Positions 33,048-40,366 of a stretch of DNA of 48,503 nucleotides are shown piece after piece. The stretch spans positions 1-48,503 of the forward strand of contig CAMAUZ010000063.1 of assembly GCA_945861535.1 (NCBI GenBank), given 5' to 3'. The stretch is from Akkermansia muciniphila (GTDB lineage: Bacteria; Verrucomicrobiota; Verrucomicrobiia; Limisphaerales; BJHT01). Made by a program: the position numbers and the translations under genes. How positions within the stretch are numbered: position 1 is the first letter of the stretch; each line of letters opens with the position of its first letter. The notes under the pieces are model-generated. The model was not told the origin of the DNA. It did not search any database and was given only the letters and a program-made list of their open reading frames with translations.

Positions 33048-35180
33048 ATGAAGACTTCCCTCGCCGGTGATTGTTCCGCGCTCGTCCCGCTTCTGGGCCT
33101 GGCGTTCGCGCTCTGGCTCACGCTGACGGTCGTCGGTGCCGCGCCGCCGCCGGGCCCGCCCGTCGCAAAAAAGATTCCGCACCTCACGCCACTGCACGGG
33201 GTCGTGCTGGTGGACCACTATTTCTGGCTCCGCGAGCGTTCGAATTCGGCCGTGCTCACCCATTTGAAAAGCGAGAACGCCTACACCGAGGCGGTGATGA
33301 AGCCGACCGCGAAATTTCAAAAAACCCTCTACAAAGAAATGGTCGGGCGCATCAAGGAAACCGACCGCACGGTGCCGTATCCCAAGGGGCAGTACCTCTA
33401 CTTTTCCCGCACCGAGAAGGGGAAACAGTACGCCATCCTGTGCCGCACGAAGAATGAACCCGGCGCGAATGAAGAGGTGATGCTCGACGGCAACCAGGAG
33501 GCGCGCGGCCACAAATATTTCGCCATCGGCGCGTCCGAAGTGAGCGACGACGGCCACCTGCTGGCGTTCGCCGTGGACACGACGGGCTTCCGCCAATACA
33601 CGCTCCAGGTGAAAGACCTCCGTACGGGCAAGATGCTCGCCGACCGCATCGAGAAAGTCGGCTCGCTCACCTGGGGCGCCGACAGCCGCACCTTGTTTTA
33701 CACCGTCGAGGACGAGGCCAAGCGGCAGTATCGCCTGTATCGGCATGTGCTCGGCGCGCCGCGCGACGTGCTGTTGTACGAGGAGAAGGATGAGATGTTC
33801 GACCTCGGCGTCGGGCGCTCGCGCAGCGGGGCCTACCTGTTTCTCGGCGCCACCAGCAAGACGACCAGCGAGTATCGCTACCTCGCCGCGGACCAGCCGG
33901 ACGGCGAGTGGAAAGTGGTGCTGCCGCGCGAGGCCGGGCACGAATATGATGTCGATCACCACGGCGACCGCTTCTATATCCGGACCAACAAGGGCGGCCG
34001 TAATTTCCGGCTTGTCTCCGCGCCCATCGCCGATCTGGCGCAGAAAAACTGGCGCGAGGAAATTCCCCATCGCCCGAACGTCATGTTGTCCGGCTCGGAT
34101 TTTTTCTCCGACTTCTGCGTGCTGCACGAACGCGAGCACGGCCTGCCCCAGCTCACGGTGCTGGACCTGAACACGCGCACAACCAAGCGCCTCGAGTTTC
34201 CCGAACCCGCCTATGATCTCGCGGGCGATCACAATGAGGAATGGGTCACCGGGACGTTCCGTTACAGCTATCAGTCCTTCATCACGCCGCGGTCGGTGTA
34301 CGAATATGATTTCGCCAGCGGCGAGACGGTCCTGCTCAAGCGCACCGAGGTTCCCGGCGGTTACCGCCCCGAGGATTTCCAGCTCGAACGCGTCCACGCG
34401 AAGGCCGCCGACGGCACGCTGATTCCCGTCTCGCTCGCCAGCAAACGCGGCGTGCCGCGCGACGGCACCGCGCCGCTGCTGCTCGACGGCTACGGTGCCT
34501 ACGGCCTGCCGAACGACGTGAGCTTTTCGGTGAGCATCCTGAGCCTGCTCGATCGCGGGATGATCTTTGCGATGGCGCACATCCGGGGCGGCGGCGAATT
34601 GGGGAAAGCGTGGCACGACCAGGGGCGCATGGAGAAAAAGACCAACACGTTCAACGACTTCATCGCCGCCGCCGATTTTCTGGTCGCGGAGAAGTTCACC
34701 GCGCGCGACCGGTTCGTGATTCAGGGTGGCAGCGCGGGCGGCCTGCTCATCGGTGCGGTGCTCAATCAGCGTCCCGATTTGTGCAAAGCCGCCGTGCTCG
34801 AGGTGCCGTTTGTCGATGTCATCAACACGATGCTCGATGAGTCGCTGCCGCTGACCGTCACCGAGTTCGAGGAGTGGGGAAATCCCAAGGAAAAGGCCGG
34901 CTACGAGCGCCTCAAAACGTACTGTCCGTACACCAACCTCGCCGCGCGTGACTACCCGGCGATGCTCGTGAAAACCTCCTTCCACGACAGCCAGGTGATG
35001 TACTGGGAGCCGGCGAAATACGTCGCGAAACTACGGACCCTCAAGACCGACACGAACCCGCTGCTGCTCCAGGTCAATCTCTCCGCCGGCCACGGTGGCG
35101 CGTCGGGCCGCTACGATTTCCTGCGCGAGACGGCGTTCAGTTTCGCCTTCGTGCTCACGCAGGTTGGGGTGAAGAAGTGA
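33048..35180 (+). CDS. Prolyl oligopeptidase-family serine peptidase (S9A, oligopeptidase B-like)
   Basis: 710 residues from the ATG at 33048; an in-frame TTG 21 bp upstream is an alternative. A hydrophobic segment at about 12-32 (L-V-P-L-L-G-L-A-F-A-L-W-L) serves as an export signal. An N-terminal cap segment (V-V-L-V-D-H-Y-F-W-L-R-E) and seven-bladed propeller region extend to about residue 430. The alpha/beta-hydrolase domain has D-G-Y-G-A-Y-G, R-G-G-G-E-L-G and the nucleophile in G-G-S-A-G-G. Asp is in F-H-D-S-Q-V and His in A-G-H-G-G-A-S-G-R. The three residues form the catalytic triad. The enzyme cleaves short peptides after Pro or basic residues; acidic residues for the oligopeptidase B specificity cannot be confirmed by eye. 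Probably periplasmic. Monocistronic. Confidence 0.94.
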   Translation: MKTSLAGDCSALVPLLGLAFALWLTLTVVGAAPPPGPPVAKKIPHLTPLHGVVLVDHYFWLRERSNSAVLTHLKSENAYTEAVMKPTAKFQKTLYKEMVGRIKETDRTVPYPKGQYLYFSRTEKGKQYAILCRTKNEPGANEEVMLDGNQEARGHKYFAIGASEVSDDGHLLAFAVDTTGFRQYTLQVKDLRTGKMLADRIEKVGSLTWGADSRTLFYTVEDEAKRQYRLYRHVLGAPRDVLLYEEKDEMFDLGVGRSRSGAYLFLGATSKTTSEYRYLAADQPDGEWKVVLPREAGHEYDVDHHGDRFYIRTNKGGRNFRLVSAPIADLAQKNWREEIPHRPNVMLSGSDFFSDFCVLHEREHGLPQLTVLDLNTRTTKRLEFPEPAYDLAGDHNEEWVTGTFRYSYQSFITPRSVYEYDFASGETVLLKRTEVPGGYRPEDFQLERVHAKAADGTLIPVSLASKRGVPRDGTAPLLLDGYGAYGLPNDVSFSVSILSLLDRGMIFAMAHIRGGGELGKAWHDQGRMEKKTNTFNDFIAAADFLVAEKFTARDRFVIQGGSAGGLLIGAVLNQRPDLCKAAVLEVPFVDVINTMLDESLPLTVTEFEEWGNPKEKAGYERLKTYCPYTNLAARDYPAMLVKTSFHDSQVMYWEPAKYVAKLRTLKTDTNPLLLQVNLSAGHGGASGRYDFLRETAFSFAFVLTQVGVKK

Positions 35181-35200
35181 GGCGGTGGGAGTGGGGGGGA

Positions 35201-35580
35201 AGCTCAAAGACTAAAGCACAAAGCTCAAGGGAAGCTCAAAGAGCCAAGCGCCAACGGGCGCGTCTCGGTTTTGTGGAAGCGGTCTGGCGTGCGCGGCGGG
35301 CGAATGGGGCAGGCATCCTTGCCTGCCGGTTTACGGGGCATCCCTGCCCCGTGTTCCCGGTGCCGCTGTAGGTTGTTGGCCATGGAAACGGGCGGCAGGG
35401 ATACCGCTCGAACTGGCAGGCAAGGACGCCTGGCCCACCGCGACGGCGCACCTGCTTCCGCGTGTTTCCTGCTGCCCTGCGCCTTCACGCACCGATGGAT
35501 CCAAGAAACGGCAATGCCCTTGATCCTTGGGGTTTGGAGCTTCCCTTGAGCTTTGAGCTTTATTCTTTGAGCTTCCTCCC
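35201..35580. repeat. AAGCTCAAAG inverted repeats flanking element copy 3
   Basis: AAGCTCAAGGGAAGCTCAAAG (35221-35241) pairs with the sequence at about 35542-35562, GCTTCCCTTGAGCTTTGAGC. The 130-bp element at 35305-35438 is nested between the arms. Related AAGCTC units occur at 22455-22485. No gene between 35181 and 35661. Confidence 0.8.
35305..35438 (+). repeat. 130-bp palindromic element, copy 3 of 5
   Basis: TGGGGCAGGCATCCTTGCCT to GGACGCCTGGCCCACC, with conserved inner CGGGGCATCCCTGCCCCG. The right end is more diverged than in other copies. Confidence 0.88.
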
Positions 35581-35626
35581 GCTCCCTCCGTTCACGCCTC
35601 ACGCCTCACTCCCCCGGACATTTGTG

Positions 35627-35655
35627 TTTTCGCCACGCGCCGCCGTGGCTAGGTT
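35627..35655 (+). promoter_or_regulatory. Promoter of the glycosyltransferase gene (near-leaderless)
   Basis: TTTTCG (35627-35632), 17-bp spacer, TAGGTT (35650-35655), ending only six bases before the GTG start, which fits transcription beginning at or next to the start codon. Confidence 0.55.
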
Positions 35656-35661
35656 CCGCCC

Positions 35662-36387
35662 GTGGCGACGCGGATTTCAGTCATTGTGCCGGTGTTCAAC
35701 GAGGCGGACAACGTCTCGCCGCTGGTCCGTGAGGTGACGGCGGCGCTGGCGCGCGAGTCGTTCGAGCTGGTGCTGGTTGATGACGGCAGCCGCGACGGAA
35801 CGTGGGAGAAAATCCAGGCGGCCTGCGCGGCGGACGCGCGGGTGCGCGGGCTGCGGCTGCGATTCAACAGCGGTCAGAGCGCCGCGCTGTGGACGGGAAT
35901 TCAAGCCACCGACAGCCCGGTTCTGGCGACGCTGGATGGCGATTTGCAGAATGATCCGGCGGATTTTCCCGCACTGCTCGCCGAACTGGAGAAGTGCGAC
36001 ATGGTCTGCGGCGTGCGCCAGAAACGCCGCGACACCTGGATTCGGCGCGTGTCGTCCAGCGTCGCGCGGGCGGCGCGGCGCGCGGCGCTGGGCGTGGATT
36101 TTCAAGACACCGGCTGCGGGCTGCGGGTTTTCCGGCGCACGTCGTTGCAAGGAGTTTTTGGGTTCAACGGGCTGCACCGTTTCCTGCCCGTGCTCGTGCA
36201 TGACGGCGGGTCGCGGGTCCACGAACTGCCCGTCAATCATCGCCCGCGCGTGGCCGGCGTTTCCAAGTACGGCGTCTGGAACCGGCTCGGGCGCGGCCTC
36301 GTGGATCTGTTCGCGCTCGCCTGGTATCACCAACGACGTTACCGCCCCGTGCCGTTTGCGCGGTGCCCGGAAACACCGGGGCGCTGA
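35662..36387 (+). CDS. Family 2 glycosyltransferase (dolichyl/undecaprenyl-phosphate sugar synthase type)
   Basis: 241 residues from a GTG start. GT-A fold motifs: S-V-I-V-P-V-F-N-E-A-D-N, L-V-L-V-D-D-G-S-R-D-G-T, A-T-L-D-G-D-L-Q-N-D-P (D-x-D metal/nucleotide site) and D-T-G-C-G-L-R-V-F-R-R. The D-L-Q-x-D-P pattern is typical of DPM1/ArnC-like enzymes that move a sugar from a nucleotide donor to a lipid phosphate at the inner membrane. No C-terminal transmembrane helices are present, so it is the soluble DPM1-like form. N-H-R-P-R-V-A-G-V-S-K-Y-G near the end matches the family acceptor loop (R-x-x-G-x-S-K/T-Y). Confidence 0.92.
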   Translation: MATRISVIVPVFNEADNVSPLVREVTAALARESFELVLVDDGSRDGTWEKIQAACAADARVRGLRLRFNSGQSAALWTGIQATDSPVLATLDGDLQNDPADFPALLAELEKCDMVCGVRQKRRDTWIRRVSSSVARAARRAALGVDFQDTGCGLRVFRRTSLQGVFGFNGLHRFLPVLVHDGGSRVHELPVNHRPRVAGVSKYGVWNRLGRGLVDLFALAWYHQRRYRPVPFARCPETPGR

Positions 36388-36404
36388 AGTGACGGGAGGA
36401 GCCG

Positions 36405-36490
36405 GTGTGAAAAGGTAGCCGCCGACATGAGGAGGCGGACGGGCGGGTGCGGACCTGCGGGCGAATCCGCCTCCTCACGTCGGCGGTTAC
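36405..36490. repeat. Hairpin element, partial copy 3 of the GTAGCCGCCGACGTGAGGAG family
   Basis: GTAGCCGCCGACATGAGGAG and its complement CTCCTCACGTCGGCGGTTAC flank a short loop. It lacks the clear GTTTTCACACAGTCTGT right end of copies 1 and 2. It sits between convergent genes. Confidence 0.82.
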
Positions 36491-36516
36491 GTCGCGCTCC
36501 GGCGGGGCTGCGGTGG

Positions 36517-36987
36517 TCAGGATACGGCGCGTACGCCGCGTTGAACGAGCGCCTCGAGGGCCGCCGCGGGCTGGGCGCCCGCGGCGCGCGTGGCTTCCGC
36601 ACCGAGGTAAAACACGATCAGCGTCGGAAGCGATGCGATCTGATAAAGCTGGGCGAGGAACGGGATTTCTTCCGTGTTCACTTTCAACACCAAGAAACGT
36701 CCCGCCGCGCGAGCCGCGACCGCCTCCAGTTCCGGCGCCATCATTTTGCACGGCCCGCACCCGGCGGCCCAGAAATCCACGAGGAGGGGCAGGGGAGAGG
36801 CGAGGATCAGGGCGGAGAACGGCTTGGCCGCCGTCACGGCGATGGGCGTGGGCGGGAGCGCGAGCGGCTCCTGGCACGCGCCGCAACGGGTTGGTTTGTC
36901 GAGCGTCGCGTAGGCGAGGCGGTTCTTCCGGGCGCACTTGGCGCAGGCGATGATGATGCCGGTGGTATCGAGTTCAGGCGTAAACAC
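36517..36987 (-). CDS. trxC: Thioredoxin with N-terminal zinc ribbon (thioredoxin 2 type)
   Basis: 156 residues from a GTG at 36987. The frame upstream continues only through an ACCACGAAAG repeat, so the longer version was rejected. Residues about 14-40 hold two C-x2-C pairs (C-A-K-C ... C-G-A-C), the zinc-binding ribbon diagnostic of thioredoxin 2. The thioredoxin domain carries the active site A-G-C-G-P-C-K (Trp before the motif is shifted, as W-A-A-G) and cis-Pro in S-L-P-T-L-I-V-F. A cytoplasmic disulfide reductase, likely used in oxidative stress. Monocistronic on the minus strand. Confidence 0.9.
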   Translation of the reverse strand: MFTPELDTTGIIIACAKCARKNRLAYATLDKPTRCGACQEPLALPPTPIAVTAAKPFSALILASPLPLLVDFWAAGCGPCKMMAPELEAVAARAAGRFLVLKVNTEEIPFLAQLYQIASLPTLIVFYLGAEATRAAGAQPAAALEALVQRGVRAVS

Positions 36988-37057
36988 GGGGCGAAGTTTA
37001 GGAGCGCTTGCGTGCAAGACAAGCTGCCGAGCGGATGAACCAAGCAATCGAACCTGA

Positions 37058-37086
37058 ACCACGAAAGACACGAAAAACACGAAAAG
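37058..37086. repeat. ACCACGAAAGACACGAAAAA repeat fragment
   Basis: A short direct reiteration of A-C-G-A-A-A units in the 310-bp gap between the thioredoxin and MFS genes. Same class as the inverted repeat at 1657-1784. The rest of the gap shows no gene. Confidence 0.6.
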
Positions 37087-37255
37087 GGACGTCATCGCAG
37101 CGACTCGCGGCCGCACCCGGCGTGGGAGTTTTTTTGGCCCCGAGAACCTCATTCGCAGCCCGTTTTTTCAAGTGTTTCATGCGGGTCGTGGTTCATCACG
37201 TCCGCAGCTTTTGGGCTGAAACCGTCGCGGAATCACCCGCCTTTTCATTTTGTCC

Positions 37256-37284
37256 TTAACGCTGGCGGAGGCGTGCCGTAGCGT
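37256..37284 (+). promoter_or_regulatory. Promoter of the MFS transporter gene
   Basis: TTAACG (37256-37261), 17-bp spacer, TAGCGT (37279-37284), followed by the ATG 13 bases later. Confidence 0.55.
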
Positions 37285-37297
37285 CCGCGCACTTGAA

Positions 37298-38563
37298 ATG
37301 AGAAAACCCTCGATCCTTGTGATCTTTTTGACGGTCTTCATCGACCTCATCGGCTTTGGCATTGTGCTGCCGCTGCTGCCGATCTTCGCCCGCGACCTCG
37401 AAGCCAGCGGCCTGACCATCGGGCTGCTCATGGCTTCCTACTCGGCGATGCAATTCATTTTCGCTCCGTTGTGGGGCCGGCTTTCCGATCGCATCGGGCG
37501 GCGTCCCGTGCTGCTGGTCAGCACGGCGGGAGCGGCGATTTCGTATGCGATCTTCGCGATTGGGTCGGGGCAGACGGGCACCACGGCCATCGTGCTGTTG
37601 TTTGTCGCGCGCATTTTCGCGGGCATCTGCGGTGCGAACATCACGGTCGCCCAGGCCTACATCGCCGACATCACGCCACCCGAGGAGCGCTCGAAGAAAA
37701 TGGGCCTCATCGGCATGGCGTTCGGCCTCGGATTTATTCTTGGCCCGGCGCTCGGCGGCCTGGGGCTGACCTTCGGCAACCTCGCCACGCCCGGTTGGAT
37801 CGCGTCGGCGTTTTGCGCGGCGAACTTCTGCTTCGCCTACGCCCGGCTGCCGGAAAGCTGGAAGCCGGGCCTCGAGCCCGCCGACACGCGTCCGCGGTTC
37901 GCGCGTTTCATGACCACGATGCGGCGGCCGGGGATCGGCATGTTGATCGGCGTGTTTTTCCTCGCGACGTTTTGCTTCGCCTGCTTCGAGACCACGCTGG
38001 GCCTGCTGGTGAGCAAAAATTTCAACCTGAGTTTTGAAACCGTGAAGGGCATCCACACCTTCGACACCAAGGTGGTTTATCTCTACACGTTTTGCGGGCT
38101 GGTCGGCGCGTTCGTGCAGGGCGGACCGCTCGGGCGGCTGGTGAAAAAATTCGGGGAGCCGCTGCTGATCGGGCTGAGCCTGGTGCTGGTCGGCGTGAGC
38201 CTGGCGGTGCTGCCGTTCGCGACGAACTGGCCGCTGCTGCTCGCGGCGCTCGGGGTGTTGTCGGTCGGCTCGAGCCTGACCCGGGCGCCCGTTTTCGGGA
38301 TGCTGTCGAATCTCGCGTTGGCCAACCAACAGGGCGAGACCATCGGGACGGCGCAGAGCGCGGCGAGTCTAGCGCGCATCGCGGGGCCGATCTTCGCAGC
38401 GACGCTGTTCACGGTGGACCCGCGGATTCCCTATCTGGCGTGCGGGGTGTTGTCGCTGGTGACGGCGGCGCTGGCATGGGGAAAATTGCGGGCGACCGCC
38501 GGGCCGGGCCTCACACCGGCCGTGGCGGCCGCGGCGACCGCACCGGCGGGCGCGCGGAGTTGA
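37298..38563 (+). CDS. MFS transporter (DHA1 drug/proton antiporter type, TetA-like)
   Basis: 421 residues from the ATG at 37298. About twelve hydrophobic helices are visible, starting L-V-I-F-L-T-V-F-I-D-L-I-G-F-G-I-V-L-P. Between helices 2 and 3 lies the MFS motif A, G-R-L-S-D-R-I-G-R-R-P. The helix 1 motif D (F-I-D-x-x-G-F-G-I-V-x-P) and helix 5 motif C-like stretch G-P-A-L-G-G-L are those of TetA/Bcr-type exporters. It would export a small molecule in exchange for protons at the inner membrane. The substrate is unknown; there is no adjacent TetR-type regulator, so a drug-resistance role is not implied. The tail is Ala/Thr-rich. The DUF5069 gene follows after 31 bp and may be co-transcribed. 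Confidence 0.92.
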   Translation: MRKPSILVIFLTVFIDLIGFGIVLPLLPIFARDLEASGLTIGLLMASYSAMQFIFAPLWGRLSDRIGRRPVLLVSTAGAAISYAIFAIGSGQTGTTAIVLLFVARIFAGICGANITVAQAYIADITPPEERSKKMGLIGMAFGLGFILGPALGGLGLTFGNLATPGWIASAFCAANFCFAYARLPESWKPGLEPADTRPRFARFMTTMRRPGIGMLIGVFFLATFCFACFETTLGLLVSKNFNLSFETVKGIHTFDTKVVYLYTFCGLVGAFVQGGPLGRLVKKFGEPLLIGLSLVLVGVSLAVLPFATNWPLLLAALGVLSVGSSLTRAPVFGMLSNLALANQQGETIGTAQSAASLARIAGPIFAATLFTVDPRIPYLACGVLSLVTAALAWGKLRATAGPGLTPAVAAAATAPAGARS

Positions 38564-38594
38564 CGCGGGCCGGAGCGGTCAGGAGGATGCGTGC

Positions 38595-39020
38595 ATGAGC
38601 GAAATTATTTATCCGAGGAGTCCCCGGGAAACGATGGCGGGCTGGGCGTATCTGCCGCGGTTTCTGGACAAGGTGCGGCTGCATCTGGCCGGGAAACTGC
38701 ACGCGGATTATCAGGAGAATTTCGCGTACAAAGGTTTCGATGCGAAGTGGCTGGCGGCGGCGGGTCTGCTGCCGGAGCAGTTCATCGCGGTCGTGGCGAA
38801 CAGCGTCACCGACGGGCAGGTGTGCGACTGGGTGGCGCGGCACACGAATAAAACGGAGGCCGAAAAGGCGGCGTTCAACGCGGCGGTGCTCAACTACGGA
38901 CGCGAGGGGGAGGAAGTGAAAGCGCGGCTGCAATGGCGCAAGGAACAGGCCGGCCTCGGGCAGCGGGCGGACATTCAGACGTTCGCGGACTTTATCGACG
39001 CGGATGAGAAGCGGCTTTAG
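38595..39020 (+). CDS. DUF5069 domain protein
   Basis: 141 residues matching the DUF5069 pattern: I-Y-P-R-S-P-R-E-T-M-A-G-W-A-Y-L-P-R-F-L at the N-terminus, K-x-R-L-H, then D-A-K-W-L and a C-terminal helix D-F-I-D-A-D-E-K-R. The family is largely confined to Verrucomicrobiota, Planctomycetota and related groups and has no known function. A perfect AGGAGG ribosome-binding site lies nine bases before the ATG. It may share a transcript with the MFS gene. No enzymatic motif is visible. Confidence 0.88.
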   Translation: MSEIIYPRSPRETMAGWAYLPRFLDKVRLHLAGKLHADYQENFAYKGFDAKWLAAAGLLPEQFIAVVANSVTDGQVCDWVARHTNKTEAEKAAFNAAVLNYGREGEEVKARLQWRKEQAGLGQRADIQTFADFIDADEKRL

Positions 39021-39144
39021 GGCGGAGGCGGATTGGGGCGGGTAGGGGAGGGTGGCGATCCCGGAGTGCGGCCGTCCCCGGCCGCGGCGATGTCCTCGCG
39101 GACGAGGATTTGGGTTTAGCCGTAACTATCCAGTGCGGGCAACC

Positions 39145-39307
39145 GGAGCGCGGCCTTCAGGCCGCAGAAACGTGCGTCTTGCATGGGGTGATCGAATTTT
39201 CCCGACTGCTTTTTTAGATTCACCAAATGGTGAGTTGAGGTGCGCGTTCGGAAAGTTTCGAGCCGTCGCGGCGGGCCGGCGCTGCTGCGGCTTGAAGGCC
39301 GCGCTCC
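39145..39307. repeat. GGAGCGCGGCCTT inverted repeat
   Basis: GGAGCGCGGCCTTCAGGCCG (39145-) pairs with CTGCGGCTTGAAGGCCGCGC (39285-39305). Same family as 25416-25575. No gene between 39021 and 39410. Confidence 0.8.
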
Positions 39308-39410
39308 TTTCGCGCTGATTGCATGGCTACGGCTAAACCAGCAACGCGTCCGGCAAGCCCACCCCCTGCCGGCTTGGAAGTCGGCGACAGAGCCGGTTTG
39401 GAAAACTGGG

Positions 39411-40292
39411 CTACAAGGGCGCGCGGCACCCGGCGGAAAGCATCGCCCGAAACACCGCCGCGCCGGGCGATGCGGTGTGGCCGGCGCGGCTGAGCAGCGC
39501 GACCTCGCGTTCGACGGGATCACCCCGCAGGCGCACCGCGACGCAGTTCGCGACGGGTTGGCGGGTCGCGAGTTGCGGCAGAATGGCGATGCCCAGACCG
39601 GCGGCGACGAGGCTGCGGACGGTCTCCAGTTCGCTGCTCTCGCACGCAATGCGCGGCTCGAAGCCGGCGGCCCGGCAGGCGGCGAGGGCGGTGTCGCGGG
39701 CACGGCCCTTGTAGAAGACGAAGGGTTCGTCGGCGAGTTTGGCGAGGCTCACGCTGCGTTGCCGGGCGACCGGGTGTCCGGCGGCGATGAGGGCAACAAA
39801 CGGCTCGGTAAACAGGACCTCGGCCTCGAAGCTGCCGCCGGAAGTGGGAAGCTGGACGACGCCCAATTCTACGCGTCCGCTCTCGACCCACTGGGCGACG
39901 GCCTCCGAGGTGCCTTCAAACAGGGAGAGTTCAACCAACGGGTGCCGCTGGCGAAAGGCCGCGATGGCCGCCGGCAGCAAACACGCGCTCACGGAAGGAA
40001 TGGCCCCGATGCTCAACCGACCGCCGCGCAGCCCAGCGACATCCTGCACCGCCCGGCGGGCCGCGGCGGCGCGTTCGAGCAAGGCCTCGGCGTGCAGGCG
40101 CAACGTTTCGCCGGCGGTGGTGAGCACCGTCTCGCGGCGGCCCCGGTTGAACAGCGGGGTGCCGAGTTCGGTTTCCAGCTTGCGGATTTGTTCGCTGAGC
40201 GCGGCCTGCGCGAGGTGCAGCCGGGCGGCGGCGCGGGTGAAGTTCCGCTGGCGGGCGGCTTCCAGGAAGTATTCGAGTTGAAACAGTTCCAT
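39411..40292 (-). CDS. LysR-family transcriptional regulator
   Basis: 293 residues. N-terminal winged helix-turn-helix: F-L-E-A-A-R-Q-R-N-F-T-R-A-A-A-R-L-H-L-A-Q-A-A-L then S-E-Q-I-R-K-L-E-T-E-L-G-x-P-L-F-N-R. The substrate-binding domain (about 90-290) carries L-S-I-G-A-I-P and G-x-G-I-A-I-L-P-Q, the CynR/OxyR-like layout. It is transcribed divergently from the Old-Yellow-Enzyme gene with a 74-bp spacer between start codons, the classic LysR arrangement, so it very probably regulates that gene and the following ones. An AT-rich stretch G-A-T-T-T-A-C-C-A-T-T-T-A-G-A-A (40324-40343) in the spacer is a plausible binding site. The inducer is unknown. Confidence 0.93.
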   Translation of the reverse strand: MELFQLEYFLEAARQRNFTRAAARLHLAQAALSEQIRKLETELGTPLFNRGRRETVLTTAGETLRLHAEALLERAAAARRAVQDVAGLRGGRLSIGAIPSVSACLLPAAIAAFRQRHPLVELSLFEGTSEAVAQWVESGRVELGVVQLPTSGGSFEAEVLFTEPFVALIAAGHPVARQRSVSLAKLADEPFVFYKGRARDTALAACRAAGFEPRIACESSELETVRSLVAAGLGIAILPQLATRQPVANCVAVRLRGDPVEREVALLSRAGHTASPGAAVFRAMLSAGCRAPL

Positions 40293-40366
40293 CGGAATTT
40301 CCAGCGAGCATAAACGGAAAGAACTGATTTACCATTTAGAAGAATTCCCCTCTCATCGGCCCTCGC

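Noticed and set aside
36988-37152. Extension of the thioredoxin to an upstream ATG
   Set aside because: It covers the ACCACGAAAG repeat and gives a hydrophobic stretch not found in the family; the zinc ribbon starts right after the GTG at 36987.
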